Shown here piece by piece: positions 1 through 11,981 of a stretch of 64,000 bases of DNA. Both the position numbers and the translations under genes were made by a program. The notes below the pieces were generated by a model. The model was given only the letters and a program-made list of their open reading frames with translations. It was not told where the DNA came from and searched no databases. The stretch is from Fraxinus americana (taxonomy: Eukaryota; Streptophyta; Magnoliopsida; Lamiales; Oleaceae), in assembly GCA_035079005.1 (NCBI GenBank), contig CM068708.1, forward strand, positions 28,270,247 through 28,334,246, in the 5' to 3' direction. The stretch's first letter is position 1. The number at the start of each line of letters is the position of its first letter.

Positions 1-1103
1 AAATTGAAAAAATTAAATTTATCATAAAAAAAACTTTAAATTTTAAATTTAAAAATTATTATTTATAATATGAACAAAACAAATTAAGAATTTTTAAAAC
101 TATTTACAAAAAATATTATAACAAAAACAAAACAAATTAAATAAAAGTAAATTATAAAAGTTAAATAAAGAATATAAATATTATTTAATTAAAATTGAAA
201 AAAATAAATTTTATCATAATAAGAAAAGAATTAAAAATAATTTTAAATTGAAAAGAAAATAAAGAAAAAAGTGAGGAAAAAAATGTCAGAATGGGCCAAC
301 TGCAGTCCTTGTAAACAGTTTCTCGCCGAAAATAGCGAATAATCACCATTTCCGACGAGAATAAGGTATTAAATTGCAAAATACATACATAAATCACTAT
401 TACACCCAATAATCCATCAAAATAGTAAATAATAAATATTATACATAACAATTTAATTCACAAATTTTTGAAACATACTAAATGAAAAATTAATCTCATA
501 TTCCCAAAAAATTCTTATTGAAGATAATGGTCAGGTTGTGTGGTGGTCAGCATTGTTAACCGTGAGGATGTTTTTTCAACTGGATGTCGATTGTTAGACT
601 ATGTGAGTTGTTTTGAAATTTCTTTTTTCCTCTCCACTCAAACACTTGGTCGAAAATGATGGTATTTTTAGGTTTTGGTATTTAACTTTATCATTTTAGC
701 TTTTTACTTTTTTTTTAATTGTCAAGGGCCATTATGGAAATATGGCCGAGTCAACCGGCCATTTCCTTGTATTTCCTCTAGTCTCGCATTCCTTATATGC
801 TATGTCACCTGATTTGGTTATTGGGTCTAGGTTAATGGGCTTCTTCTGTTGAAGTTATTGGACAATTCTCTTTTGGTTGGGCCAAGCCTATATCATCATT
901 GTCTAACCATTAGACTGGACATGACATCATAGCCCAACAACAAGTATTTTCAAATTCTAGTTTTATAATACGGTATTCAAGAAATTTTCCTATTTAAATT
1001 TGGTGGAAGCCTAGATCGGACTATCTTCCACATTATAGGGCTAAATTGACCTACGATATCACTGATAGCAACTTGGCATTATGCTAATGTTCATTATGAC
1101 CAT
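1..1103. other. AT-rich intergenic sequence
   Basis: No coding region, tRNA or transposon end could be supported here. The first 500 bases are mostly runs of A and T. Short open frames exist on the minus strand but show low-complexity composition (Phe, Ile and Leu runs) and no family motif. The stretch ends at the target-site duplication of the Mutator-like element that follows. Confidence 0.5.
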
Positions 1104-1418
1104 GAGAAAATTACCATAAACAAGGTGTTTACTTTTGATTTTTAAAAAATCAGGTTTTTAGTTTATTTAATCAAAAATCAGGTTTTAATTTTACAATTAA
1201 TATTAATAATAATATTTTTAAATTAAATTAAATACATACCCACCCTACTACCCACCCCACCAACTTTATAAATATAAAACCCTAACCAAACCTAACCTAA
1301 TTCATTCTTCTTCTCCTTCCATTTCTACCGCCGCCTCCACCGCCCTCCCTGGCCACCGCCCGCCGCCGCCTCTCCCCCTCCCCTTCTTCCCCTCCTTCTC
1401 CCCCCCTTCTCTGCTGCT

Positions 1419-1455
1419 GAACGGCAGCAACGTCGCTGCGACGTTGCTGCCGTTC
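1419..1455. repeat. Perfect 18-bp inverted repeat, 1-nt spacer
   Basis: Arms 1419-1436 and 1438-1455 are exact reverse complements (GAACGGCAGCAACGTCGC) separated by one base. They lie in the GC-rich core of Mutator-like element A and would form a strong hairpin in single-stranded DNA or RNA. Confidence 0.9.
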
Positions 1456-1596
1456 GGCAGCGTCGCAGCCACCTGCGACGCCGTGAGCTGCGGCGCTGCT
1501 CACGGCGTCGCAGGCAGGCAGCAGCGTGCGACGTTGCTGCCGTTCGGCAGCGTCGCAGCCACCTGCGACGCTGTGAGCTGCGGCGCTGCTCACGGC
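1441..1596. repeat. GC-rich tandem repeat, 90-bp period
   Basis: The 66 bases at 1441-1506 recur at 1531-1596 with a single C/T difference. Shorter pieces of the unit (CACGGCGTCGCAG, GCTCACGGC) recur around them. The overlapping open frames on both strands are a by-product of this repeat and are not considered genes. Confidence 0.85.
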
Positions 1597-2479
1597 AGCT
1601 CACGGCGTCGCAGTAGCGGCAGCGTCACTGCCCTACGACGCTTTAACAATGGCAAGCAATGACGCTGTTGTCGGCAGCTGTTGCTGACGCCGCAGCCGAC
1701 GACCGGCACAGCGCGGATCCGGTTCCGGATCCTTTTTTTTTTTTTTTTTTCTTTTCCTACTACTAGATCTTGAGTTTTTGATTTATGATGAAATTGGGTT
1801 TTTATTCATTATCAAATATTGTTGGTGATTTGCACATTGTGATTTTTTTAAAAAATGAAAATGGTTAGATGGTGGTGATTTTGTAGTGGTTTCTCAGTTG
1901 TGGTGTGACAGATCTGTGTGTGTGGTTGGTTGTTGATGGATCTCTGTGTTGTTGGTTGTCGACGGTGTTATCGGTGGTCGGGCTGGTGGTGGTTTCTTTT
2001 TTTTGGGTCTGTGACCTAACTTTTTTTGGTGTCTGTCACCTAGATATTGAATTGTGGTGGTTTTTTTTTGTGTCTGTGACCTAGGTGGGCTTCTGTGACT
2101 CACTCTGAAATAGAGTCGTGACATGTAAAAGTTATTATTTTTCCCAATCTGTGACCTAGGTGAGTGTCTGTGACCTCGAAATTGTGACTGTGACTCACTG
2201 AAATAGAGTTTTGAACGTAAAATTTTTGATTTTTTCAACCTGTGACATGTAAAATATAACCTGTGACCTATAATTTCGAACCTTGTGACCTTAAAAAATA
2301 ACCTGTGACCTATAATTTTTTATCAGTTTTGATCTGTGACTTCGAAATTATCCGTGACCAAATTGTATATAACTGTGACCTTAACAGTTGCCGGAATCGG
2401 AGCGGTCGTCGGAAATAAGTACGGCCGGAGAACAGTTGTCGGAGTAGTCGCCGGTCGCCGGAGTAGTCGCCGGAGTAAT

Positions 2480-2521
2480 GGGGTGGGGTGGGGTGGGGTG
2501 GGGTGGGGTGGGGTGGGGTGG
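2480..2521. repeat. (GGGGT)n microsatellite
   Basis: About eight consecutive GGGGT units just inside the right end of Mutator-like element A. On one strand this is G-rich enough for quadruplex formation. Confidence 0.9.
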
Positions 2522-2677
2522 ATTATATTATATTACAGTTAAATATTTAATGTAATATAATAATTGTGAAATATAATTAATTAATTAAAAAAAAAAACTG
2601 ATTTTTGCAAATTTAAACTTTGAGATCTGATTTTTAATTTTGGTAAAGTAAATGCCTGAACCATAAATTTTTCCCTC

Positions 2678-5459
2678 ATGACCATTGGGAATGATGGGAG
2701 AGCTTGACTTGACATAAGTTCAATAGTTGGTTGTAATGATAGCAAGTTCGTGTCGAGCAGAGGGCCTTAGAAACCAAGTTTATGAAGTCGTTCTACATAG
2801 AGCTTGCCTAATGAATTAGGAAGCTTCCCAACAATTCCAATTATAATAGGAGTCAATTTAGTAAGAAAATGTAGAGGGCCGAACGCGACAATATTAGCAG
2901 TGACATTGTCGTAGTTTCAATATATTATAAAAGGCTATACCTAAAGGATTGTGTATCCATTGGGGTTGTAACTTTGTGAACTTGATATTGAAGATGTTAT
3001 CTTTGTTGTGGATCATACGGAGCCTCTTTTGGAGGTCGAGAACATCAATTATGAAAATTAATGATTCCTCGGCTAAAAGAAGCCTATTGATATCACTTGG
3101 ATTTTTTTGTGCTAAGACTATTATAAGATGACATACTTAATGAGAAGTTAGTCAACCTCTCCAGTGCTTTTGTTCCTACAAAAGAGCAGCCTACGAGGTA
3201 TCCTTATGCAATGGATCACGGGGCATCTAAGGGCCTACTTTAGGCATCTCTAGGGCTAGAGTACTCGTTTTGAGTTGGGAACCATCAAGTGGTGTTAGGC
3301 CTTCGTGGAGCGATGCCGCATAGCTAGACGAATATGGAAAGATGTGGATATTGCATAAACGAGTATGCTATGAAGGCTCTTCTAGCCATGAATTAGTGAA
3401 TTGCCCTACTTGGATTAAACACTGAGTTAGAGAATGGAGGCACGCATTAAATTAAATGCCTGAAGAAAGTGATGCTCACAAGGATGCATTATGGGCATAC
3501 AAATGATCATCAGGGCTTTGGATTGGTCCAGGAGAGCTCCTTCTCGACGGGTGTGTTTAGAGAGGACTGTGTGTTATGCATGAGCATGTGGGCAAGTTAG
3601 AAGATGTGAATTACAAATAGGCGAGCACCTTGGCTCCAATTACACTGCAGGGATGTATCCGGATGATTACATGCCACTAAGCCTTGTTGACAAAATATGC
3701 AACAGGTCATGTCTAGACTCATGATGTAAGTTGGTTGAAGGTAGTTGAATGGAGTGAGACTACCATTGCATGAATGTGATAAATAGTCTTGCTAAGAGAC
3801 TCAAAGGGTCGACTCATATCAGTTGGTATCAGAGCACAAATTTGTGCATTATCAAAGTATTCCATGTGAACTACTATAATATGCAATTGACCAAGAACTC
3901 ATCACAATTTTTTGGTTGAGACATAGACTCCAGAAAATAAAATTGTGCCAGTTTGCCAAATAATTGTGAGAGATTATCATCGTGAGCTTTAAACTGCTTT
4001 AATAGTTTCGACTGCGCGTTATGCATGGTTTTGGGAATACCAAGCATTTATTGAGCATCAGTTGCCATTCTTATAAAAGCAACGAATTTTAGCTTCAGAG
4101 ATTGAGCTTATTGTGTATCGGTTTGGCTCCAAGAGCACTGTTGCACCATGTTGTTAACAGCACTGACCGGGTGAAGACTATTAGCCTCATTTACGTTATT
4201 GTCCATAATTAGTTGGGTGAAGTGTATTTGCCAGACTTGTGGTGAGCTTATTGATAACATCAAAACGTATACATGAGCAGCTCTAGTTGACGTTTGTTTG
4301 GGCTTTATACCATTCATATTAGAAGTTTTAGATAAATAATGATTGTATTATTGAGAACTAATAATTTGTTAGCTTTTTGGTTGGTAGTCAGATCCGGGCA
4401 AAAAGCTTAAATATCTGAAATAACTCGAGTTGACGACAGCTTTAAGTAATGCCAAGATTGACTCTCCAAAAAAGGGATATGGCGAATGGTCGATGGACAA
4501 TTATACCACGATTGCAAGTTATTTTCACCATTTTGTGGAGATACCCCAGTCAGGAAGTGAATCAAAGTCAGTGTTATTGGGATGGTGAAAGGATGTGCGC
4601 ATGGAGGTGGATCCAGTGTTGATCAAGTTCTGCTCTCACCAATGTCAGGATGGAGCTTTAAACAAAGAATTTTTTTACTTGTTCTTGTCCGGGATGAGCT
4701 TGAATTAAGGAGTTGATTTTGCTCTCTTATCAGGGCCGCGATTGGAATAAAATGATTGCATTCTTACCCACATCGAGTTGGGCATTAGTCAAGTTGGCGA
4801 AGTGTCATGCAGAAGTTGGCATTGAATCATGTAATTAGTTTATTGCTTCCGCTAGACAAGCCATCCTTTGGACTGATAAGAATGGGTGTTTAAGTCCCTA
4901 CCTTAAGAGTTGGACACTAATTATATTATATATAAGAAAACCTTAGCTTCAAGCAAGGCATAGAACAAACCAGAAAGGGCTTCAAGCAAGGCATTTTGAC
5001 GCCAATAATGTGAGAGAGCTTTAGCATCAGGTAAGGCATTGAACAGAAGATAAAGGTCATGTTAGTCCCCACCTTAGATGTTAGACGCTAATAATATGAG
5101 AAAGCTGAGCATCAGTTAAAGGCATTGAGCAAAGCAAAAGCAGCATAAGACTTTAATACTTTGTGGTCAATATTGTTAAGTCCACTAAACATGTTTGGAG
5201 TTTTAAAATTTAAACTGAACTTATAGCTGCCCCAATAATGCCTAAGGAAGGAAAATCATCATTTACTTGGTATAAATTTTAACTAAAAAAATGAAGAATA
5301 ATAATAAAGATAAAATTGGCATTAATAGATGTATAAAATTACATTAATTTACATCGATTTATTGAAATTCTAAAATATACTACAACTGAGTGACCACAGT
5401 TTAAGTATATCCCAACTAAATTGGCACCTACTTAATTATAATTCAGTTGTTTAAATTAT
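2678..5459. mobile_element. Decayed LTR-retrotransposon sequence
   Basis: No open frame of substance remains. A match to the initiator-Met tRNA primer-binding site (TGGTATCAGAGC) lies at 3824-3835, preceded at 3820-3821 by CA as expected for an LTR end, so 2700-3821 may hold a plus-strand 5' LTR. The bases just upstream (about 3730-3815, TGAAGGTAGTTGAATGGAGTG) resemble 23030-23110, consistent with a second fragment of the same LTR family. From 4880 to 5130 a degenerate unit (AGCATCAGGTAAGGCATTGAA) occurs several times. Superfamily is not determined. Confidence 0.4.
3824..3835 (+). promoter_or_regulatory. Primer-binding site, initiator-Met tRNA type
   Basis: TGGTATCAGAGC complements the 3' end of plant initiator Met tRNA and follows a CA dinucleotide by two bases. 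It is the only clear retroelement signal in this decayed stretch. Confidence 0.5.
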
Positions 5460-6360
5460 TCTATGGTTGCAAGTTAATCCTCTTTCACAAGATTTTTGAA
5501 GTTTCGGTGATGTCAATTATTTTATAATGCATCCTTCTAGCTTCATGCATATAAGATTTTCTAAAATGTCTTCCTTAAGGCTTGACCTTCTAAAATTAGT
5601 GGCATGGTTTCGTAATATTTTCGAAACTTTTCTTCCATCGCATAAATAATTTCAATAAAAAAATTCTCATACCTGTAGCTAGTTAATAATGTCTACTAAT
5701 AATAAAAGCACCAAACAACTTGTTGAGTAATATACTTGAACAAACTTTTGTTCTCTTAATAGAAAGGTTTCAAAATTTTCATAACTTTAAAGCAATTTCT
5801 CAACCTGAATCTTCACCATGAAATTGGGTTTGCTTCGAATTAACATAAACATTAATAACATTTGCATAGTCAACATACGACTTTAGATTAAAAAAATGTT
5901 GAATTCTATCTATTTGAAATATCGGCAAGAATTTTCTCTTCTCAGTCTAAATTTTTTGCAGATTCTTCCAAATTCTTGTTGTCGAGAATTCGAAGAAGTA
6001 ATATAGTTAATAGTCTCTATTATTCTGGAAATTTGTGATGTTATTAATTTTAAATCATATTGCACAACTAAATTAAGTATATGACAAACACACAGTATAT
6101 GAAATAATTTAGCATCATTGGGGTTAAAGAATTCTAATTAAAATCTCAATGCATTCAATATTAGGTTTAGCATTATCAAAACTAATCCAAAATAATTTAC
6201 GTAAAACTTCAATTATTAAAGTATTAAAATAAAACTCCTCAAAGTATTTATCTTCTACATACTTTTGCATAAACTCCTCAAAGTATTTATTGTAAAATCT
6301 CAAGCTAAGATATTTAGTGAATTGGATTTCATTCATATTTCTATCAGGTACATTGTGTTC
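5460..6360 (-). pseudogene. hAT-family transposase remnant
   Basis: On the minus strand a piece reading LFHILCVCHILNLVVQYDLK (about 6113-6051) matches the conserved hAT block that normally reads like 'HxRCxxHxLNLxVxDGL'. It is preceded in the expected order by a segment reading LRKLFWISFDNAKPN (near 6190), the family's 'DNAxxN' block. Downstream pieces resemble the 'MKxKFxKYW' region. The frame is broken by stops and shifts, so it cannot make a transposase. A short minus-strand frame at 12095-12286 with a BED-like look could be its N-terminus, separated by the Copia-1 insertion; that link is inference. Confidence 0.55.
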
Positions 6361-6585
6361 ATTATATAGTAGTCTAAGCTAACAACTCTACTAAAGAAGT
6401 GCAAGTCTTGTTACAACTGAATCCTATTTTTGTGTACAGAATTTTAACAACTAGATATCAATAATCTTAGCAGTAGTTTATGCAATCTTGGATTCATTTT
6501 GAACATGTGACTCAACATTTATCTTCTACAAAAGTGATGGGAAACTTGCTTATTGTCAAAAATCCCAACATTCAAGTTTTCATTC

Positions 6586-7685
6586 TGTTGGCAAATAATT
6601 ATATCACCGTGAATAGATTTGGGCAGAATAACGTCATACAAAAATGAACGATATAAAATGATAATGGTCAAGACAAAAGTTTGACTCTTTTTCCTTAAAA
6701 CGATAATACCCCGCACTAGTATTGACGGTATTTCGGCACTCGTCTTCCAAGATACAACGATCTCGACTTGTAATAGTAACACTCCATTACAAGACTCAGC
6801 GAACCTATTCACGTTTTGATCTCTCAAAAAAATTTTGAGGACTAAAATGCACTAAAATAATTTTTGAGATTGAATTGCAAAATATAAATAATGCTGGTAC
6901 GAAAGAATAATTTTGGAAGAAGAATAAAATCAATTCTGATTTTGGAATGAATGAAAACTGTGGTATGGAAGCCTTTACATATAAGTTGAAAAGTTGTGTT
7001 TTCAACAGATACAAACCATTTGGACATGCAGTTTTACTATCGACTGTCAACCGCCATCTTCTAGAAGAAAACACGTGTCGCGCACAGAAAATTGGGGGAA
7101 AAATAATATAAATATATTATTATTATTATTTTAAATAATAATAAAATAGTATAATTCAAATATTATTTTACCAGAAAAAATATATATCAACTTGGCACAA
7201 GCCCAAGCCCAAACCCATGACTCGTGCCCTGTGCCGTGTCGTGCCGAGCCGAGCCGAGTCGAGCCGACCGGTCGGACGGACTATGACTGTGCGCACTCGT
7301 GTGGGCTTTGACTCAATTTTACTAGCATGTAAGTTCTCTCCCCTTCAAAAACTATCGGTACCCCTTGGGGCTCAAACCCAAGTCCCAAACTCGAGTAATA
7401 TAAAGTGGTTTATACTCTTCTAATTTTCCTATATGGGATTGGCATTTTTCTAATTTCCCACCAATTTTTATTCCAATTTATTTCAACTTCAAGTGGTCAT
7501 ATTTTGGCCTTAATTTCTCACTCACCCTAAATTGGTTTAGAGAAAATAAATATATTATATTAATCTACTCATGGAGTAGAACACTCTCCGCCAAAGAAAT
7601 ATTTTGTCCAACTAACGGGACTTACTAAAATAATTAGTCAAAAGTTAGTCGAACCAACTAATAAAACTCAATTTTTTTCCCAACA
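6586..7685 (-). repeat. Copia-1 3' LTR
   Basis: It matches 10907-11981 along its length with scattered substitutions and small indels. The polypurine-like sequence read on the minus strand just inside (ATGTGGAAGAT, 7686-7696) marks this as the 3' LTR of a minus-strand element. Confidence 0.88.
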
Positions 7686-8199
7686 ATCTTCCACATGAAT
7701 AAAAATTAATGCAATAAACTATACAGACCCTATAGAGAGATCAGACGGAATGCTATCGCATCCGGATAGGTACCTTATAGGCTTATGGATTTAATGGCTA
7801 ATCAGTGAACGCGGTGTCTTTAACTGTCAGGCGTTGGTGTAAACTAAGACAATAGTATCAACATCATAATATCCCTAACATTGTCAAGCTCTCACAGTTA
7901 TATTCATTTTGGCCTTGAACAACTCTTGGATTTCATAAGTGTTTTAGAGAATTCAAGTCTTTGAAACATTCTCATAGAAGCGGCCACACTTCACACTTGT
8001 ATAGGTGATCTCCTATTAAGAATATTTGACATACTCCACTGAGATAGTCCAAGATATATAAATCATTAAAAGTATCACTTAACCTAAAATTTTATGCAGA
8101 TAGCACTTTCTTATCGTAGGAATGGGTAGGAATTAACTCCGAAATGCTGCTTTTTTGAATCTTCATAACTTAGTTGTCTCATTGAACCAAGATTTTGGG

Positions 8200-9420
8200 A
8201 TCTCCAGTCAGTAAGGTTGGGTTACCATTACAAAGATTCTTGCATAGTAGGCTTTAAACTCATTCCCCTTGATAAGCAGTATACTTGATCTCTTGGTAAG
8301 CGGATCCTCGAGATTTTCTCTAGACTTTACATAATCTATGGAAATGACACCATTTGTGATCAACTGCTTAATTGTATTATGTATTCGACGAATATGTCGA
8401 AACTTACCATTATACATACTACTATGTGCTCTACCGATAGCCGACTGACTATCACAATGCATACTAATTACAGGCACGGGTTTAGGCCAACATAGAATAT
8501 CCTCTAAAAAATTTCAAAGCCATTATATTTCCTCTCCAACTTTATCTAAGAAGGATATAGTGATACTAATTGGATATCAGATACAAAAGACTTAAAATCT
8601 ACTAGTGGATATGTTTTTACCATTGGTGGTGCGGCCGTATCTTAGAAATCCTCTAAACAAACATGTATAGCTCGATATCTAGTATAATGTAATCCAATAT
8701 TTGAGGTGTATCGTAAATATCTAATAACCCTTCCCAATGCCTTCCAGTTGTCATTATTTGGGTTACTTGTATATCTACTAAGTTTGTTCACTGCATATGT
8801 AATATCAGGACGCGTACAGTTTGTAATATACATTAGACTGTCTATTATCCAAGAGTACTCTAATTGAGATACGGGTTCGCCTTTATATTTGGCCAAATGT
8901 AGATGTAAGCCTACCGGTATATTAACCGGACTTTCATCATATATATGAAACTTCTTAAGTGTAGTCTCAATATAGTGAGATTGAGTTAGGATAAGTCCCT
9001 CATATGTTTTAAGGATTTTAATTTCTAATATTACATATGCAATAATCACATATCTTTCATGTCAAAATGTTTTGTCAACATTTTCTTGGTATTTGTTATG
9101 ATATCACAATTGCTACCCATAATTAGCATGTCATCAACATATAGACATACGATTACATATGGATTAGGTGTGTTTTAATATAAATACATTTATCACACTC
9201 GTTAATCTTAAATTCATTTGACAACATAGTTTTGTCAAATTTTGCATGCCATTGTTTTGGCGCTTGCTTTAGTCCATATAACGACTTAACGAGCCTACAC
9301 ACATTTTTCTCTTGTCCAGGGGCAATGAACCATTCGGGTTGTTCCATGTAAATTTCTTCTTGTAGCTCACCATTTAAGAAATTTGTTTTGACGTTGGGGT
9401 TTGGCTAATTTAGCCTCTTT
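8200..9420 (-). pseudogene. Copia-1 reverse transcriptase/RNase H remnant
   Basis: Minus-strand pieces in order: NFLNGELQEEIYMEQPEWF-like and LVKSLYGLKQAPKQWHAKFD (about 9290-9220), then TNCTRPDITYAVNKLSRYTS (about 8830-8760), then RNase H with CDSQSAIGRAH (about 8450) and YVKSRENLEDPLTKRS (8340-8290). These are diagnostic of plant Ty1/Copia polyproteins. In the stretch carrying the active-site YVDD the sequence is disrupted by shifts, and stops separate all pieces. Nonfunctional. Confidence 0.85.
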
Positions 9421-9459
9421 TCAACTGACTAAAACGGTGTTTTGGCTAATTTAGCATGT

Positions 9460-10895
9460 ACACATTTTTTCACCGATGATTTTGATCAAATGAAATAGAA
9501 GGTAATAAATCTAAACTTACTAATTTAAGTAAAGTATTAATATTTACATGTCCTAACCTAGCATGACATAAGTTAGAAAACTCAATCAAGTAAGCATAAG
9601 ATTTAATTTTATTAATATCAAAATTACGGAATACAGTCATTATACTCATTTTGAATAGCACATTGGCTAAGTACCCTTTACCACACTCATGCCATTTTTT
9701 TGTAAGTACAAACTTGTCATACTCAAATACTAGTCTAAATCCATTCTTGCTTAACAAAGCTCCAGATACCAAGTTTTTGCGAATATCGGGAACATGCAAC
9801 ACATCGATGAGTTTTACTTATTTCCCTGATGTCATTTTCAACACTACTTTACCTAAATCAACAACTTTTGATGTTATTGAGTTGCCCATGAATAGTTGTC
9901 GTCCATTAATAGGAGTGTAAGATGAAAGCATCTCCTTATTAGCACAAACGTGACGAGTAGCGCCGGTATCTACGAACCATTATCTCGGATTGTCCACCAT
10001 GTTTGCTTCAAATACAACACCTGAGAGCATTAGTTCAAACACACCGTTAGACAATTAGTCTTCATCGATCAAGTGTACTTGGTCCCTTTTGTTTTGCTTT
10101 TTCTGTCTGCAGTCCTTTGCAATGTGGCCATGCTTACCGCAGTTATAGTAATTTCCCTTGAATTACTTGGCATTGCTCTTTTGCTTTCCATTACCCGAGT
10201 GCTTACTTTTCTTGCTAGTATTTGGCTCCACCAAATTGACTTTAGCTTCTATTTGCAGCTTTCCAGATCTCTTTTCACAATTTTGATTATCTTCCTCAAT
10301 TCTTAATCATACAATCAGATCTTCAAGTCCCATTTCCTCGCATTTATGTTTCAGGTAGTTCTTGAAATCTTTCAACATTGGTGGTAATTTTTCGGTAATC
10401 GCAGTGACCTGAAATACTCAGAGTTTCATACCTTCTACATGTATATTGTGTAAGATAATTTATATCTCTTAGACTCGATGCATTACTGTTTTAGAATCTA
10501 CCATTTTGAAGTCCAGGAATTTTCCTACAACGAATTTCTTCAATCTGATCTTCCATTATGTACTTCTTTTCCAATGACTCCCACAGTAATTTAGATGTCT
10601 TGACTGAACTGTATACCTTGTATAGTGTGTTTTCAAGGCAATTGAGGATGTAGTTCCTACACAAAAAGTCACTATGACTCCATGCATCAAATGCTGCTCA
10701 TTTATGAGAATCTATTTCCTCCTCTTCAACAATTGGAGCATCTTCACTCAAGAATTTTACCAAATTCAGAGTCGTGAGATAAAACAATATTTTCTATTGT
10801 CATCTCTTAAAATACACTTCCGTGAATTTTTCCGATTTATCACCGTGAGCATTAGAGGGTACAACAGATATAGATATAGTATTACTTGTCATTAT
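9460..10895 (-). pseudogene. Copia-1 gag, protease and GAG-pre-integrase remnant
   Basis: The minus-strand reading starts near 10893 with an ATG (MTSNTISISV) and carries gag-like sequence broken by stops. A CCHC zinc knuckle reads YNCGKHGHIAKDCR (about 10140-10100). The retropepsin motif reads WFVDTGATRHVCAN (about 9980-9940), and the GAG-pre-integrase domain reads LCHARLGHVN (about 9570-9540). The longest intact piece is 9470-9802. Integrase catalytic residues are missing from the element. Confidence 0.8.
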
Positions 10896-10906
10896 CGTCT
10901 TAAGAT

Positions 10907-11981
10907 TGTTGGCAAATAATTATACCACCGTGAATAGATTTGGGCAGAATAACGTCATGTAAAAATGAACGATATAAACTGTTAATGGTCGAGACAAGAG
11001 TTCGACTATTTCTCCTTAAAACGATAATACCCCGAATTGGTGCTGACGATATTCTGGCACTCGTCTCCCAAGATACAACAACCTCGACTTATAATAGTAG
11101 CACTCCAAATTACAAGACCCGGCAAACCTACTTACGTTTTGATCTCTCAAAAAATTGAGGATTAAAATGCATGAAAATAATTTTCGAGGCTGAATTGCAA
11201 AATATGAATAATGAAAGGACGAAGGATTAATTTTGGAAGAAGAATAAAATCAATTCTGAGTTTGGAATGAATGAAAACCGATGGTATGGGGGCTTTTAAA
11301 TAGAAGTTGAAAAGTTGTGTTCAAAAGAAACAACAACCGAAAAGTTGTGTTTTCAATAGATCCAAAGCATTTGGACAGTCAGTTTAATTGTCAACTGTCA
11401 ACCGCCATCTTTTAGAAGAAAACACTTGTTGTGCACAGAAAATTCCAGGAAAAATAATATAAATAAATATATTATTATTCTAAATAATAATAAAATAATA
11501 TAATTCAAAAATTATTTTACCAAAATATATATATATAACAACTTAACCCAAGTCCACGACCCGTGACCCGTGTCGAGCCGGTCGGTCGGACAGACGACGG
11601 CACGCATGTGGGCTTTGGCTCATTCTTACTAGCTTTTAGGTTCTCTCCCCTTCAAACACTATTGGTACCCCTTGGGACCCAAACCCAAGTCCCAAATTTG
11701 AGTAATATAAAGTGGTTTATACTCTTTTAGCTTTCCTATGTGGGATTAACATTTTTCCAATTTCCCAACCAATTTTTATTTCAACTTCAGGTGGTCATCT
11801 TTTGGCCTTAGTTTCTCATTCACCCTAAATTGGTTTAGAGAAAATAAATACATTACATTAATCTACTTATGGAGTAGAACACTCTCGACCAAAGAAATAT
11901 TTTGTCCAACTAACGTGACCCACTAAAAAATTGATCAAAAGTTGGTCAAACCAACTAATAAAACCCAATTTTTGCCCAACA
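10907..11981 (-). repeat. Copia-1 5' LTR
   Basis: It is the copy of 6586-7685 that lies at the promoter end of the minus-strand element. The bases immediately inside (minus strand: ATCTTAAGACGATAATGACAAG) lack the usual TGG start of a tRNA primer-binding site. Either the site is mutated or priming used an internal tRNA segment, as is known for some Copia elements. Confidence 0.85.

Larger units (their letters stand above)
1104..2677. mobile_element. Non-autonomous Mutator-like element A
   Basis: The left end reads GAGAAAATTACCATAAAC and the right end, reverse-complemented, reads GAGGGAAAAATTTATGG, an imperfect terminal inverted repeat of about 29 bases of the Mutator type. The repeat ATGACCAT flanks it at 1096-1103 and 2678-2685 as an 8-bp target duplication (9 bp if one mismatch is allowed). 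Inside are, in order, a CT-rich and GC-rich part (1300-1720), a T-run, a block of scattered TGTGACC motifs (about 2010-2380), CGCCGGAG repeats (2395-2478) and a GGGGT array. No transposase frame is present, so it would depend on an autonomous partner. The same internal order recurs in the element at 47561-49227. Confidence 0.75.
6586..11981 (-). mobile_element. Copia-1 LTR retrotransposon, deleted
   Basis: An element of 5.4 kb on the minus strand. Both LTRs begin TGTTGG and end CCCAACA, and the 5-bp duplication CATTC flanks it at 6581-6585 and 11982-11986. Internal minus-strand remnants run in Copia order: gag with a zinc knuckle, protease, gag-pre-integrase, reverse transcriptase, RNase H. 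The integrase core and the N-terminal part of RT are absent: the GAG-pre-integrase block at 9470-9590 is followed within about 100 bases by the C-terminal half of RT. Stops are frequent. The LTRs differ at many positions, so the insertion is not young. Confidence 0.9.

Noticed and set aside
1297..1662. Overlapping open frames of 70-100 codons on both strands in the GC-rich repeat
   Set aside because: They arise from the 90-bp repeat and low stop-codon density in GC-rich DNA; composition is Arg/Ala low complexity and no domain is visible.
9651..10919. Plus-strand frames (9651-9920, 10073-10306, 10674-10919)
   Set aside because: They are antisense shadows of the Copia-1 gag and protease region, which reads clearly on the minus strand.
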